From DAOTVS01 sp034436375 (GTDB taxonomy: Bacteria > Chloroflexota > Anaerolineae > SpSt-313), in the NCBI GenBank assembly GCA_034436375.1, contig DAOTVS010000106.1, positions 1-28,967 of the forward strand: 28,967 bases of DNA, given 5' to 3'. Positions 9,509-17,024 of the stretch are shown here, one piece after another. Numbering within the stretch: position 1 is the stretch's first letter; every line of letters begins with the position of its first letter. The notes beneath the pieces are model-generated. The model was not told the DNA's origin. It was given only the letters and a program-made list of their open reading frames with translations, and ran no database searches. Position numbers and translations under genes: made by a program.

Positions 9509-10267
9509 ATGACCGTGACCCCTTGCTTGGATCAAGCCCATTGGCTGGAACGTTGGGACCACATGCAGGCGCGCTACCTGGTAGCGCGGCAGGAGCGCTT
9601 TGACCTGATCGTGCGCCTGCTGCGGGATGTGCTCGGCGCGCCGACTCGGGTCGTGGACCTGGGCTGCGGCACCGGCTCGCTGATGGTCCCCATCCTGGAG
9701 GCTTTTCCGGGGGCCACCGTCTATGGCGTGGACCTGGACCCGGCCCTGCTCATATTGGCGCGCTCGCGCCTGGCCCCGTTTGGCCCGCGTGCACAAATCC
9801 GGCAGGCCGACCTGCGCAGTCCAGCCTGGCTGGAGGCGCTCGAGTTGCCCCTCGACGCCGCCGTCTCGGCAACGGCACTGCACTGGCTGAACTCAGGGCA
9901 AGTGGCAGCCCTTTACCGCGCCCTCAGCCAGGCGCTGCGGCCCGGCGGGCTCCTGCTCAACGCCGACCATGTAGCGAGCGGCTCCCCCGCCATCCAGTCG
10001 GCCTGGGAGCAGCATCGTGAGAGTGAGCGGGCCGCGCTCTGCGATCAGACGGCCGACGACTGGGACGGCTTCTGGCAGGCCTTTGCGCAGGCCGTGCCGC
10101 CCGAGGTCATGCAGGAGCGCGCGCGGCTGCTGGGCCCCTGGCAGGGGGTGGAAGAGGGCTTGCCCCTGGCCTGGCACCTGGATGCCCTGCGCGCCGCAGG
10201 GTTCGGCGCAGTCGACTGCTTCTGGCGGCGGGACTGCGATGCCGTCTATGGGGGCATCCGGAGGTAA
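9509..10267 (+). CDS. class I SAM-dependent methyltransferase
   Basis: A 252-residue cytoplasmic methyltransferase with Rossmann fold. Motif I is VVDLGCGTG (48-56), the ribose-binding acid is in GVDLDP (D75), followed by QADLRS and a post-motif LRPGGLLLNADH. The N-terminal segment HWLERWDHMQARYLVARQERFDLIVRLL resembles ubiquinone/trans-aconitate-type small-molecule methyltransferases; the substrate cannot be told. The start ATG is preceded by GGGAGG ten bases upstream and a second AGGAG close by; the in-frame TTG at 9491 is less likely. It appears to stand alone, next to a gene remnant, suggesting local rearrangement. Confidence 0.85.
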   Translation: MTVTPCLDQAHWLERWDHMQARYLVARQERFDLIVRLLRDVLGAPTRVVDLGCGTGSLMVPILEAFPGATVYGVDLDPALLILARSRLAPFGPRAQIRQADLRSPAWLEALELPLDAAVSATALHWLNSGQVAALYRALSQALRPGGLLLNADHVASGSPAIQSAWEQHRESERAALCDQTADDWDGFWQAFAQAVPPEVMQERARLLGPWQGVEEGLPLAWHLDALRAAGFGAVDCFWRRDCDAVYGGIRR

Positions 10268-10332
10268 AGCCCAAGTCGATGGTCCTGCTTCACCCCACAA
10301 TCAGTTCCCGATCCTCCGATCCTCAACGGCCT

Positions 10333-10370
10333 TGACAAGTTGCGCAATGCTACCTTATACTGCAGTATAG
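10333..10370 (+). promoter_or_regulatory. promoter with palindromic operator, MNT/HEPN module
   Basis: TTGACA (10333-10338), an 18-bp spacer and TATACT (10357-10362). The -10 is embedded in a perfect 14-bp palindrome, TATACTGCAGTATA (10357-10370), well placed for autorepression by a toxin-antitoxin complex. The start codon of the first gene is at 10429. Confidence 0.7.
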
Positions 10371-10428
10371 GCTGCAGAGTCCATATCGTGACGGCGCATT
10401 GAGCGCCTTGAGTGCTGGAGGCAGATTG

Positions 10429-10731
10429 ATGGCAAACATAGCGGTTGACCAGGAACGTCTGGCCGCTTTCTGCCGGCAGTATCACATTCGACGTCTGGCT
10501 CTTTTCGGATCCGTGCTGCGTGCAGACTTTGGCCCTACCAGCGACATTGATGTGCTGGTAGAGTTTGAGCCCGGGCATGTGCCGGGGCTTTTCGGTATCG
10601 CCCGCATGGAGCGCGAGTTGTCTGCGATCTTCGGCGGGCGCAAGATTGATCTGCGCACGGCCGATGACCTGAGCCGGTATTTCCGTTCGGATGTGCTGAG
10701 AGAAGCGGAGGTCCAGTATGCACAAGGCTGA
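10429..10731 (+). CDS. MNT-type minimal nucleotidyltransferase antitoxin
   Basis: A 100-residue minimal nucleotidyltransferase of the MntA type. The signature GSVLRADFG (27-35) followed by SDID (D39, D41) and the later acid in KIDL (D74) make a complete polymerase-beta-type catalytic triad. In MNT/HEPN toxin-antitoxin systems such proteins neutralise the HEPN RNase, in characterised cases by adding AMP to it. The start is the ATG behind GGAGG (7 bases upstream); a TTG at 10399 is in frame but weaker. The gene overlaps the HEPN gene by 14 bp, the usual operon layout. Confidence 0.88.
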   Translation: MANIAVDQERLAAFCRQYHIRRLALFGSVLRADFGPTSDIDVLVEFEPGHVPGLFGIARMERELSAIFGGRKIDLRTADDLSRYFRSDVLREAEVQYAQG

Positions 10732-11053
10732 CCAGGTCCGCCTGCAACACATGCTCGATGCAGCACGTGAAGCCTTGGCATTCACACAAGGCCATACCAG
10801 AGCGGACCTGGATCGGGACCGCATGTTGGTGCTGGCACTGGTCAAAGAGATCGAGATCATCGGTGAGGCAGCCAATCAGGTATCGCAAACCACAAGGGAG
10901 TAGTTGCCAGCAGTTCCATGGGCGGATATCGTCGGCATGCGTCACCGGCTGATTCATGCCTATTTCGATATCAACCTGGATATTCTCTGGCAGACCGTGC
11001 AGCATGATATTCCCCCTCTGGTGATAGCGCTGGAACACGCGTTGATAGGGTAG
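10718..11053 (+). pseudogene. HEPN-domain (HepT-like) toxin interrupted by an in-frame TAG
   Basis: The frame starting at ATG 10718 reads MHKADQVRLQHMLDAAREAL..KEIEIIGEAANQVS, a typical HepT N-terminus, but meets TAG at 10901-10903. The same frame then continues without a shift from LPAVPWADIVGMRHRLIHAYF to a TAG at 11051-11053. Together the parts give 110 sense codons, a normal HepT length. The catalytic RNase motif R-x4-H (RHRLIH) lies after the stop, so the truncated product would lack it. This is either a true inactivating mutation, a sequencing error or read-through. The cognate MNT gene upstream is intact and overlaps by 14 bp. Confidence 0.85.
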
Positions 11054-11062
11054 CCAGCGGTA

Positions 11063-11084
11063 GCAGAGCGTGATCGTGCTCTGC
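11063..11084. terminator. hairpin between converging toxin-antitoxin pairs
   Basis: GCAGAGC, an 8-nt loop (GTGATCGT), then GCTCTGC. It lies 10 bp after the HEPN stop and 115 bp before the end of the mazF-like gene, so it could stop transcription. No T-run is seen. Confidence 0.4.
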
Positions 11085-11198
11085 CGGTGTTGAGGATGTC
11101 GGCGTTTCCTCTCCCGTATCAGAGGCAGCGCTTTTTCGGATTGTATCGGAATGTAGCCACTGAAGGTATCTCCTTGACGCCATAGAGCCCCACCAGGC

Positions 11199-11537
11199 TC
11201 AACTGCCCACAATTTCAAGCAGGCCGTCGATGACCTGCTCCAGCTCCTCGGGCGATACTCTGCCGAGCCTGCTGGTCAGGCGCTCGGTAGACAGAGTTCG
11301 CACCTGGCTGATTTTCACCCACGATCGTTTCGGCAAATCGCCCGAGGAGATCTCCAGGGTGAGGGGGAAGCCAGCCCTCTGCGGCTGACTGGTAATAGCG
11401 AGAGCGATTACCGTCCCTGAACGCTCATTGAAGACATCGTGACTGATGATGAGAACAGGGCGCATGCCTGCCTGCTCCCGACCACGCACAGGGTTCAGGT
11501 CGGCCCACCAGATATCTCCCCTCAGTATTCCGGCCAC
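11199..11537 (-). CDS. MazF/PemK-type endoribonuclease toxin
   Basis: A 112-residue toxin of the MazF/PemK family, which cleaves mRNA at short sequences. The N-terminal block RGDIWWADLNPVRGREQAGMRPVLIIS is diagnostic, with the conserved arginine in MRPVLI, followed by ALAITSQPQ, which carries the family's Ser/Thr active-site position. Length is typical (105-120). The start ATG overlaps the 3' end of the upstream antitoxin gene by 16 bp, the usual coupling. Sequence preference cannot be read from this. Confidence 0.93.
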   Translation of the reverse strand: MAGILRGDIWWADLNPVRGREQAGMRPVLIISHDVFNERSGTVIALAITSQPQRAGFPLTLEISSGDLPKRSWVKISQVRTLSTERLTSRLGRVSPEELEQVIDGLLEIVGS

Positions 11538-11764
11538 GCTGTGATCTCCTGATCCATGCCTTCCTCGGCGAGCGCCTGTTCCTCCTCAGGATCAAGCTTG
11601 GCGCACTCCTGAGCAAGCCGGCGGCGCCGCATACGGGAGAGCTTGTCTTCCAGCGCTTCCTGGATCGCTCTACTCCGATTCGGAAAAACCCGCTGCGCAA
11701 CGAGTTGGTCGAGTTCCGCCAGGAGCTTGGTATCGATGGTAACGGCCACTTTCGAGCTTGCCAT
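11522..11764 (-). CDS. ribbon-helix-helix antitoxin of the MazF pair
   Basis: An 80-residue antitoxin. The N-terminal SSKVAVTIDTKLLAELDQLVAQRVFPNRSRAIQEALED is a ribbon-helix-helix DNA-binding domain (one beta strand, two helices), and the acidic C-terminus DPEEEQALAEEGMDQEITAWPEY fits a toxin-binding tail. The start is ATG 11764, with AGGAG seven bases upstream; a GTG at 11782 would add six residues containing the ribosome site and is rejected. Its promoter overlaps dyads likely bound by this protein. Confidence 0.9.
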   Translation of the reverse strand: MASSKVAVTIDTKLLAELDQLVAQRVFPNRSRAIQEALEDKLSRMRRRRLAQECAKLDPEEEQALAEEGMDQEITAWPEY

Positions 11765-11782
11765 TTCATCACTCCTTCCCAC

Positions 11783-11825
11783 AGGTATGATACCTAATCA
11801 TACCACCGGATGCTGGTGCTGTCGA
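11783..11825 (-). promoter_or_regulatory. promoter and operator of the RHH/MazF pair
   Basis: On the minus strand: TCGACA (11825-11820), a 17-bp spacer and TATGAT (11802-11797). Overlapping it are GGTATGAT (11784-11791) and its inverse ATCATACC (11797-11804), and a 13-bp palindrome AGGTATGATACCT (11783-11795). Repeated symmetric half-sites over the -10 fit autorepression by the RHH antitoxin. Confidence 0.7.
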
Positions 11826-11880
11826 ATCCCGCTCTGCACAATCCTCGATTTGCGCTCATTGTAGAAAGAGGCTATTATCA

Positions 11881-11924
11881 GTGCCCTTTGTGGTCCTTCG
11901 TGGCTTGGTGCCTTTGTAGTTTGG
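11881..11924 (-). repeat. diverged copy of the CACGAAGG repeat family
   Basis: CCTTTGTGGTCCTTCGTGG and CCTTTGTAG lie upstream of the ABC ATPase gene in the same orientation as the 1510-1635 array. The match is loose. Confidence 0.4.
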
Positions 11925-11958
11925 AATCCTCCTCCATTTGCAGAGCAGGTGCTGAGAG

Positions 11959-12942
11959 ATGTCACACGTCATCGTCGAGGACCTGGTCAAGACCTTCCGC
12001 ATCGCCGAGCGCGAGCCGGGCATCTGGGGGGCGCTGCGCGGCCTGGCCCAGCGCCGGTTCCGCACGGTGCGCGCGCTGGACCGCGTCTCGTTCAAGCTGG
12101 AGCCGGGCGAGCTGGTGGGCTATATCGGCCCCAACGGGGCCGGCAAATCCACGACCGTCAAGGTGCTGGCGGGCATCTTGGTGCCCGACTCCGGGCGCTG
12201 CGAGGTGCTGGGCCGGGTGCCCTGGCGCGAGCGCACGGCCAACGTGCAACAGATCTGCGTCGTGTTCGGCCAGCGCACCCAGCTCTGGTGGGACCTGCCG
12301 GTGGGCGAATCGTTCGACCTGCTGCGCGATATCTACCGCGTGCCGGCCGCCGATTACCGCAAAAAGCGGGATGAGCTGATCGGCCTGCTCACCCTCGAGC
12401 CACTGCTGGATGTGCCCGTGCGCCAACTCTCCCTGGGCCAGCGCATGCGCTGCGACCTGGCCGCCGCGCTGCTGCATTCGCCGGCCATCCTCTACCTCGA
12501 CGAGCCTACCATCGGTCTCGATGCCATCAGCAAGCTCGCCGTGCGCGATTTCGTGCGCCGCCTGAACCGGCAGGAGGGCGTCACCGTCATCCTGACCACG
12601 CACGACATGGATGACATCGAGGCCCTCTGCTCGCGCGTGCTGGTCATCAGTCAGGGGCGCATCCTCTCCGATGGGTCGCTGGCCGGCCTGCGCGCCCAGG
12701 TCACGACCGAGCGCCGGCTGATCGTGGACCTGGTGGATGAGGCAGATTGGATGGAGGACCCCGATGCCGAGGTCATCCGCCGCGACGGCCGCCGGCTCTA
12801 CCTGCGCTTCGACCCTGAGCGCATCCCGGCGGCGCAGCTCATCGCCCGGCTCACGAGCCGCTACGCCATCCAGGACCTCTACGTCGAGAACCCGCCCATC
12901 GAGGAGATCATCGCCCGCCTGTACAGGGGGCTGCCGGCATGA
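11959..12942 (+). CDS. ABC-2 exporter ATP-binding protein (COG4586-like)
   Basis: A 327-residue ATPase that powers an ABC-2 type exporter. It shows Walker A GPNGAGKST (57-65), a Q-loop in VFGQRTQLWW (Q105), signature LSLGQ (157-161), Walker B ILYLDEP (177-183, E182) and H-loop H215. The pre-Walker insertion with GIWGALRGLAQRRF and the VFGQRTQLWWDLPV segment are typical of the COG4586 subgroup, which pairs with two distinct permeases, as here. The stop overlaps the next start by 4 bp (ATGA). The cargo is unknown; relatives have been proposed to move drugs, lipids or polysaccharide parts. Confidence 0.93.
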   Translation: MSHVIVEDLVKTFRIAEREPGIWGALRGLAQRRFRTVRALDRVSFKLEPGELVGYIGPNGAGKSTTVKVLAGILVPDSGRCEVLGRVPWRERTANVQQICVVFGQRTQLWWDLPVGESFDLLRDIYRVPAADYRKKRDELIGLLTLEPLLDVPVRQLSLGQRMRCDLAAALLHSPAILYLDEPTIGLDAISKLAVRDFVRRLNRQEGVTVILTTHDMDDIEALCSRVLVISQGRILSDGSLAGLRAQVTTERRLIVDLVDEADWMEDPDAEVIRRDGRRLYLRFDPERIPAAQLIARLTSRYAIQDLYVENPPIEEIIARLYRGLPA

Positions 12943-13730
12943 GGGCCTACCGGGCGCTCATTAGCGCGCGCTTTCGCATGCTGCTGCAGTACCGGGCGGC
13001 GGCCATCGGGGGCATCGGCACGCAGCTCTTTTTCGGGCTGGCCATGATCATGGCCTACGAGGCGTTCTACCGCTCCTCTTCCGCCGCCCAGCCCATGAGC
13101 TACCGCGATATCGTGACCTATGTCTGGCTGGGGCAGGCCTTTTTGGCCATGCTGCCCTGGAACGTCGACGCCGACCTGCGCGCCCTGATCCGCTCGGGTG
13201 CCGTGGCCTATGAGATGCTGCGGCCCATGGACCTCTACTGGGCCTGGTATTGCCGCGCCCTGGCCCTGCGCATCGCCCCCACCCTGCTGCGCGCCATTCC
13301 CGTCGTGACGCTGGCCATGCTCTTCCTGGGCATGCACCTGCCGCCCACGCCGGCCTCAGCAGCGGCCTGGGCGCTGGGCATGCTGGGCTCGCTCTTCCTG
13401 GGCTGCGCATTCACCATGCTGATGAACATCTCGTTGCTCTGGACGATCTCCGGCGAGGGCATCACCACCCTCATTCCAGCGTTGGTGCTTGTGTGCTCCG
13501 GCATGAACATTCCGCTGCCGCTCTTTCCAGCCTGGGCGCAGCGCATCCTCTACTGGCTGCCCTTCCGCGGGCTGATCGACGTGCCCTTTCGCCTTTACCT
13601 GGGCGAAATCCCGCCGGGCGAGGCCGGGCCGCTCTTCCTGCAGCAAATGGCCTGGACGGCGGCGCTGATCCTCGCCGGGCGCTGGCTGCTGAGCCGGGGC
13701 AAACGGCGCCTGATTGTGCAGGGAGGCTGA
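12939..13730 (+). CDS. ABC-2 family permease, first subunit (COG4587-like)
   Basis: A 263-residue membrane protein with about six hydrophobic spans, for example around residues 20-45, 55-75, 100-130, 140-170 and 175-200. The start RAYRALISARFRMLLQYRAAA and the segment LIRSGAVAYEMLRPMDLYWAWYCRALALR match ABC-2 type permeases of the DUF990/COG4587 group, in which a DLLRPhD-like motif is conserved. It is translationally coupled to the ATPase (ATGA) and followed 2 bp later by the partner permease. Confidence 0.88.
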   Translation: MRAYRALISARFRMLLQYRAAAIGGIGTQLFFGLAMIMAYEAFYRSSSAAQPMSYRDIVTYVWLGQAFLAMLPWNVDADLRALIRSGAVAYEMLRPMDLYWAWYCRALALRIAPTLLRAIPVVTLAMLFLGMHLPPTPASAAAWALGMLGSLFLGCAFTMLMNISLLWTISGEGITTLIPALVLVCSGMNIPLPLFPAWAQRILYWLPFRGLIDVPFRLYLGEIPPGEAGPLFLQQMAWTAALILAGRWLLSRGKRRLIVQGG

Positions 13731-13732
13731 CG

Positions 13733-14536
13733 ATGCGCGACGCTCTCTACCTCTACGGGCGCTATATCTCGGCCTCGGTGCGCGGGCAGATGGCTTACAA
13801 GGCCTCGTTCATCATGCTCACGCTGGGGCATTTCGTGATCACGGGCATCGAGTTTATCACCATCATCGTGCTCTTTGCCCGCTTTGGCACGCTGGAGGGC
13901 TGGTCGATAGCCGAGGTTTCGGTCTTTTACGGTCTGGTCGCCATCACCTTTTCCCTCTCCGATGCCGCGGCGCGCGGGTTCGACCTTTTTGCCGACATGA
14001 TCAAGGCGGGCGATTTCGACCGGCTGCTGGTGCGCCCGCGCGCCACAGCCCTGCAGCTCGCCGGGCAGGAGCTGACCCTGCGCCGCATCGGTCGCTTCAC
14101 CCAGGGGCTCGTGGTGTTCCTGTGGGGCGCCTCGCAGTTGCACCTGGCCTGGAACGCCGCGCGCATCGCCCTCACCCTGGCAGCCATCCTCGGCGGCGCC
14201 TGCCTCTTCTACGGCATCATCGTGCTGCAGGCCACCCTGGCCTTTTGGACGACCGAGACCCTGGAGATCGTCAACTCGGTCACCTATGGCGGCGTGCAGA
14301 CGACCCAGTACCCCCTCGCCATCTACCGGCAGGAGTTCCAGCGCTTTTTCACGTATGTCATCCCCCTGGCCTGCACCTGCTACTTTCCCATCGTCGCCAT
14401 CCTCGGCCGGCCCGACCCCCTGGGCAGCCCCGAGTGGTTCCGCTGGGTCTCGCCGGCGGTGGGCGTGCTCTTTTTGGTGCTGAGCCTGCAGGTGTGGAAG
14501 GTGGGGGTGAGACACTATACGTCGACGGGGAGCTGA
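13733..14536 (+). CDS. ABC-2 family permease, second subunit (COG3694-like)
   Basis: A 267-residue membrane protein with about six hydrophobic spans. It starts MRDALYLYGRYISASVRGQMAYKASF and contains DMIKAGDFDRLLVRPRATALQL, the GxFDxxLxRP element of this permease family, and late QTTQYPLAIYRQEFQRFFTYVIP. The start ATG has GGAGG eight bases upstream, overlapping the previous gene's end. It should form a heterodimeric channel with the preceding permease. The downstream gap carries two diverged CACGAAGG repeats. Confidence 0.88.
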   Translation: MRDALYLYGRYISASVRGQMAYKASFIMLTLGHFVITGIEFITIIVLFARFGTLEGWSIAEVSVFYGLVAITFSLSDAAARGFDLFADMIKAGDFDRLLVRPRATALQLAGQELTLRRIGRFTQGLVVFLWGASQLHLAWNAARIALTLAAILGGACLFYGIIVLQATLAFWTTETLEIVNSVTYGGVQTTQYPLAIYRQEFQRFFTYVIPLACTCYFPIVAILGRPDPLGSPEWFRWVSPAVGVLFLVLSLQVWKVGVRHYTSTGS

Positions 14537-14537
14537 G

Positions 14538-14575
14538 AGCACGAAGGTCGCGAAGGGCCACGAAGAACGCGAAGG
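14538..14575 (+). repeat. two diverged CACGAAGG repeats after the exporter operon
   Basis: AGCACGAAGGTCGCGAAGG followed by CCACGAAGAACGCGAAGG, beginning one base after the permease stop. Same family and orientation as 1321-1360, which also begins right after a stop codon. Confidence 0.7.
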
Positions 14576-14648
14576 AATGCGCGCATTGGGCAGGGGGACT
14601 CTGGTCCCGGCAAGGCATCTCTGCCCCATCATAGGAGGATTCCTGACC

Positions 14649-15740
14649 ATGCAAGTCTATCATCATCGCTGCGGGCTACAGCGCACACGGCAATGTCTGC
14701 AGGCAGGGCATTTGACCGTGGGCTTTATCGGCGGCTCGATCACAGACGGGCGAGCGTCCCACAACTGGCCCGAGCCGGTGAGCCGCTGGCTGGTGGAGCG
14801 CTTTCCGGGCGCGCGCATCCAGGTGGAGAATGCGGCCATCGGCGCGACGGGCAGCGACCTGGCCGTTTTCCGCGCCCAGCGCGACCTGATCGACCGCGGC
14901 TGCGACCTGGTGTTCATCGAGTTCGCCGTGAACGATTTTGGCGAGCCGGCGATCAAGCGGCGCCGCACCCGCGAGGGGCTGATCCGCAAGTTGCTGGCCG
15001 GCGAGGGGCGCGACCTGGTGTTGGTCTACACCTATATGCAGGATATGTACGCCGAGATGAGTGCCGGCGTAGTCCCCGCCTCCATCGCCGAGTTCGAGGC
15101 ACTGGGCGAGCATTACGGCATCGGCTCGGTATGGATGGGCCTGCATGCTCTGCAGGAGGTGCAGGCCGGCCGCATGCGCTGGCAGGAGTGGCTGCCCGAT
15201 GGGCTGCACCCGCAACATCGGGGCTCACTGAGCTATGCGCAGAGCGTCATCGCCTTTCTGGAGCGCGAGCTGATCACTGCACCCAGCGTACAGGCCCTGC
15301 CGGCAGGCGAGCAGCGCCCCGTGCCCCTGGACCCGCTGCACTGGGAGGGGGCCACACAGGTCCCCTTCTCGGCGGTGCAGTTGGAGGGACCCTGGATCGT
15401 GCGCCGCTGGCTGCTCAACCCCTGGATGGACCTGGTCCTCGACACCGCCGCGCCGGGCGCCCGGCTCAGCTTCGCCCTCAAAGGGCGCGCGCTGGCAATG
15501 GGCTTTGATTTCGGCGCCACCTCGGCCGAGTTCCGATACCGCATCGACGGCGGCGAATGGCAGACGAGCCTGCGCGACCGCCCCGCCTGGTGCGGCCCGG
15601 AGGGGTGGTACCGCCTGACCGTGCTGGCCGATGACCTTCCGCCCACCCGGCACGAGGTGGAGTTGGAGGTCATTCACGGCAACCGCCCCGAGTGCACCGG
15701 CACCGACTTTCGGCTGGCGCTGATCGGCGTGGTGCCATGA
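14649..15740 (+). CDS. SGNH/GDSL-type hydrolase with C-terminal beta domain
   Basis: A 363-residue esterase-like protein. SGNH blocks are present: GGSIT (28-32, nucleophile S30), NAAIGATGSD (block II glycine), FAVND (N95) and DGLHP (D184, H187), giving a complete Ser-Asp-His triad and oxyanion residues. Residues about 240-363 form a separate all-beta-looking part with GPWIVRRWLLNPW and RLSFALKGRALAMGFDFG, like the accessory domain in carbohydrate esterases. No signal peptide is visible, so it may act inside the cell on imported or polymer-derived esters. The start is set by AGGAGG ten bases upstream. Neighbouring glycosidases suggest deacylation of sugars. Confidence 0.85.
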   Translation: MQVYHHRCGLQRTRQCLQAGHLTVGFIGGSITDGRASHNWPEPVSRWLVERFPGARIQVENAAIGATGSDLAVFRAQRDLIDRGCDLVFIEFAVNDFGEPAIKRRRTREGLIRKLLAGEGRDLVLVYTYMQDMYAEMSAGVVPASIAEFEALGEHYGIGSVWMGLHALQEVQAGRMRWQEWLPDGLHPQHRGSLSYAQSVIAFLERELITAPSVQALPAGEQRPVPLDPLHWEGATQVPFSAVQLEGPWIVRRWLLNPWMDLVLDTAAPGARLSFALKGRALAMGFDFGATSAEFRYRIDGGEWQTSLRDRPAWCGPEGWYRLTVLADDLPPTRHEVELEVIHGNRPECTGTDFRLALIGVVP

Positions 15741-15756
15741 ATACCCTGATGGCACT

Positions 15757-15863
15757 GGGAGGGTGAAGTCCCGGCCGAACCGCTGCTTTGACATGGCAAT
15801 GATTCGTGCCAAAGCCAGATTCGCCATGCCGTAACGCCGGTTCGGCGGGAGCCTCGCCCTCCC
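15757..15863. terminator. imperfect 26-bp inverted repeat between converging genes
   Basis: The left arm 15757-15782 (GGGAGGG..GGCCGAACCG) and right arm 15838-15863 (CGGTTCGGC..CCCTCCC) are complementary at 21 of 26 positions. The element sits between the converging SGNH and dehydrogenase genes and could act as a two-way terminator; it may also be an interspersed repeat element. No T-runs are seen. Confidence 0.5.
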
Positions 15864-15890
15864 AACGAAGCCAGGGCGAGCAGCGCCCAC

Positions 15891-16910
15891 CTACCCCTGC
15901 ACGTCGATCAAGATCTTGGCGAACTTGCCCGGCGCCGCGTCCCAATCGGCAAAGGCTTCGGCGGCGCGGGCGAAGGGGTAGACGGCGGTGATGAGCTCGG
16001 CAAAGGGCCGCTCGCGCCGCTCCAGCATGCGGATGACGGCCGGGAACTCACCCAGGGCATTGCGCGAGCCGAGGATATCGAGCTCCTTGCGCACAAACTC
16101 GGCGGTGTCGAACTCGACATTCTTCTTGGCATAGCCGATGCAGACCACCCGCCCCCCATAGCACACGGCATCGACGGCCTGCCGGTAGGTTTCGGGCAGG
16201 CCGACAGCCTCGATGCAGACGTTGGTTCCCTCACCCCCGGTGAGCGCGCGCGCCCGGGCAGGCGCGTCCTCCAACACAGTCTGGATGGTATGCTGCGCGC
16301 CAAAGCGCCGGGCTGTCTCCAGCTTGGCCTCATCCACATCGGCGGCAATGACCGTGGCCCCCTTGCGTGCCGCCGCGACAACCGCGCCCATGCCGATGGT
16401 GCCGCAGCCAAGGACGAGCACCGTGTCGGCCTCGCTCACGCGACCGCGGTTCGTGGCATGATAGCCCACACTCAACGGCTCCACCAGCGCCAGCTCTTGG
16501 GGCGAGAGCACCCGGCTCGTAAAGACCTTGTAGTAGGGCACCGCCAGGCGCTCAGTGAGGGCGCCGTCGCGCTGCACGCCCAGGGTCTGGTTGAACTGGC
16601 AAGTGTTGGTACGCCCTTCGCGGCAAGGCGGGCACAGGCCGCAGCTGGTGTAGGGAGAGAGCGTGACGGGTGCCCCCACCTCGACCCGTTCCGGCACGCG
16701 CGCCCCCCGGGCGATGATGCGCCCACTGACCTCATGGCCCGGGACGCGCGGGTAGCTCACGAGGGTCGATGCGCCGCGGTAGGAGCTGAGGTCGGTGCCG
16801 CAGAGGCCCACATAGCGCACCTCCACCAGCACATCCTCCGGCCCCAACTCAGGCTCAGGGACCTCCGTCATCACGATATGACCGGGTTCAGTCAAGCGAA
16901 TAGCCTTCAT
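15891..16910 (-). CDS. zinc-dependent medium-chain alcohol/polyol dehydrogenase
   Basis: A 339-residue cytoplasmic NAD(P)-dependent dehydrogenase of the MDR superfamily (sorbitol/threonine dehydrogenase-like). Catalytic zinc ligands are C37 (LCGTD) with H59-E60 (PGHE); structural zinc cysteines are C90, C93, C96 and C104. E144 (VEPLSVG) and the nucleotide loop GCGTIG (168-173) are present, and ADVDEAKLE suggests NAD+ preference. ATG 16910 is chosen over GTG 16919 because AGAGG sits eight bases before it. It is the last gene of a minus-strand set after two glycoside hydrolases, so it probably oxidises a released sugar or polyol. Confidence 0.9.
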   Translation of the reverse strand: MKAIRLTEPGHIVMTEVPEPELGPEDVLVEVRYVGLCGTDLSSYRGASTLVSYPRVPGHEVSGRIIARGARVPERVEVGAPVTLSPYTSCGLCPPCREGRTNTCQFNQTLGVQRDGALTERLAVPYYKVFTSRVLSPQELALVEPLSVGYHATNRGRVSEADTVLVLGCGTIGMGAVVAAARKGATVIAADVDEAKLETARRFGAQHTIQTVLEDAPARARALTGGEGTNVCIEAVGLPETYRQAVDAVCYGGRVVCIGYAKKNVEFDTAEFVRKELDILGSRNALGEFPAVIRMLERRERPFAELITAVYPFARAAEAFADWDAAPGKFAKILIDVQG

Positions 16911-16964
16911 ATGAGGCACCTCTTTACATCACAGGGCAAAGTCTTCGGCTAACACGGGAGCAAC

Positions 16965-16981
16965 ACGGGCCACCGGCCCGT
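16965..16981. repeat. 7-bp stem hairpin in the operon gap
   Basis: ACGGGCC-ACC-GGCCCGT lies in the 114-bp gap between the GHL6-type gene and the dehydrogenase. It could moderate expression of the last gene or be part of a dispersed repeat; nothing else is seen in the gap. Confidence 0.5.
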
Positions 16982-17024
16982 CTCTACAGGCAGCCGTGCG
17001 AGCCAAGTCGCATCAGCAATCTGC

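Noticed and set aside
13595..14650. 351-codon open frame on the minus strand
   Set aside because: Antisense to the second ABC permease; no ribosome site and no domain.
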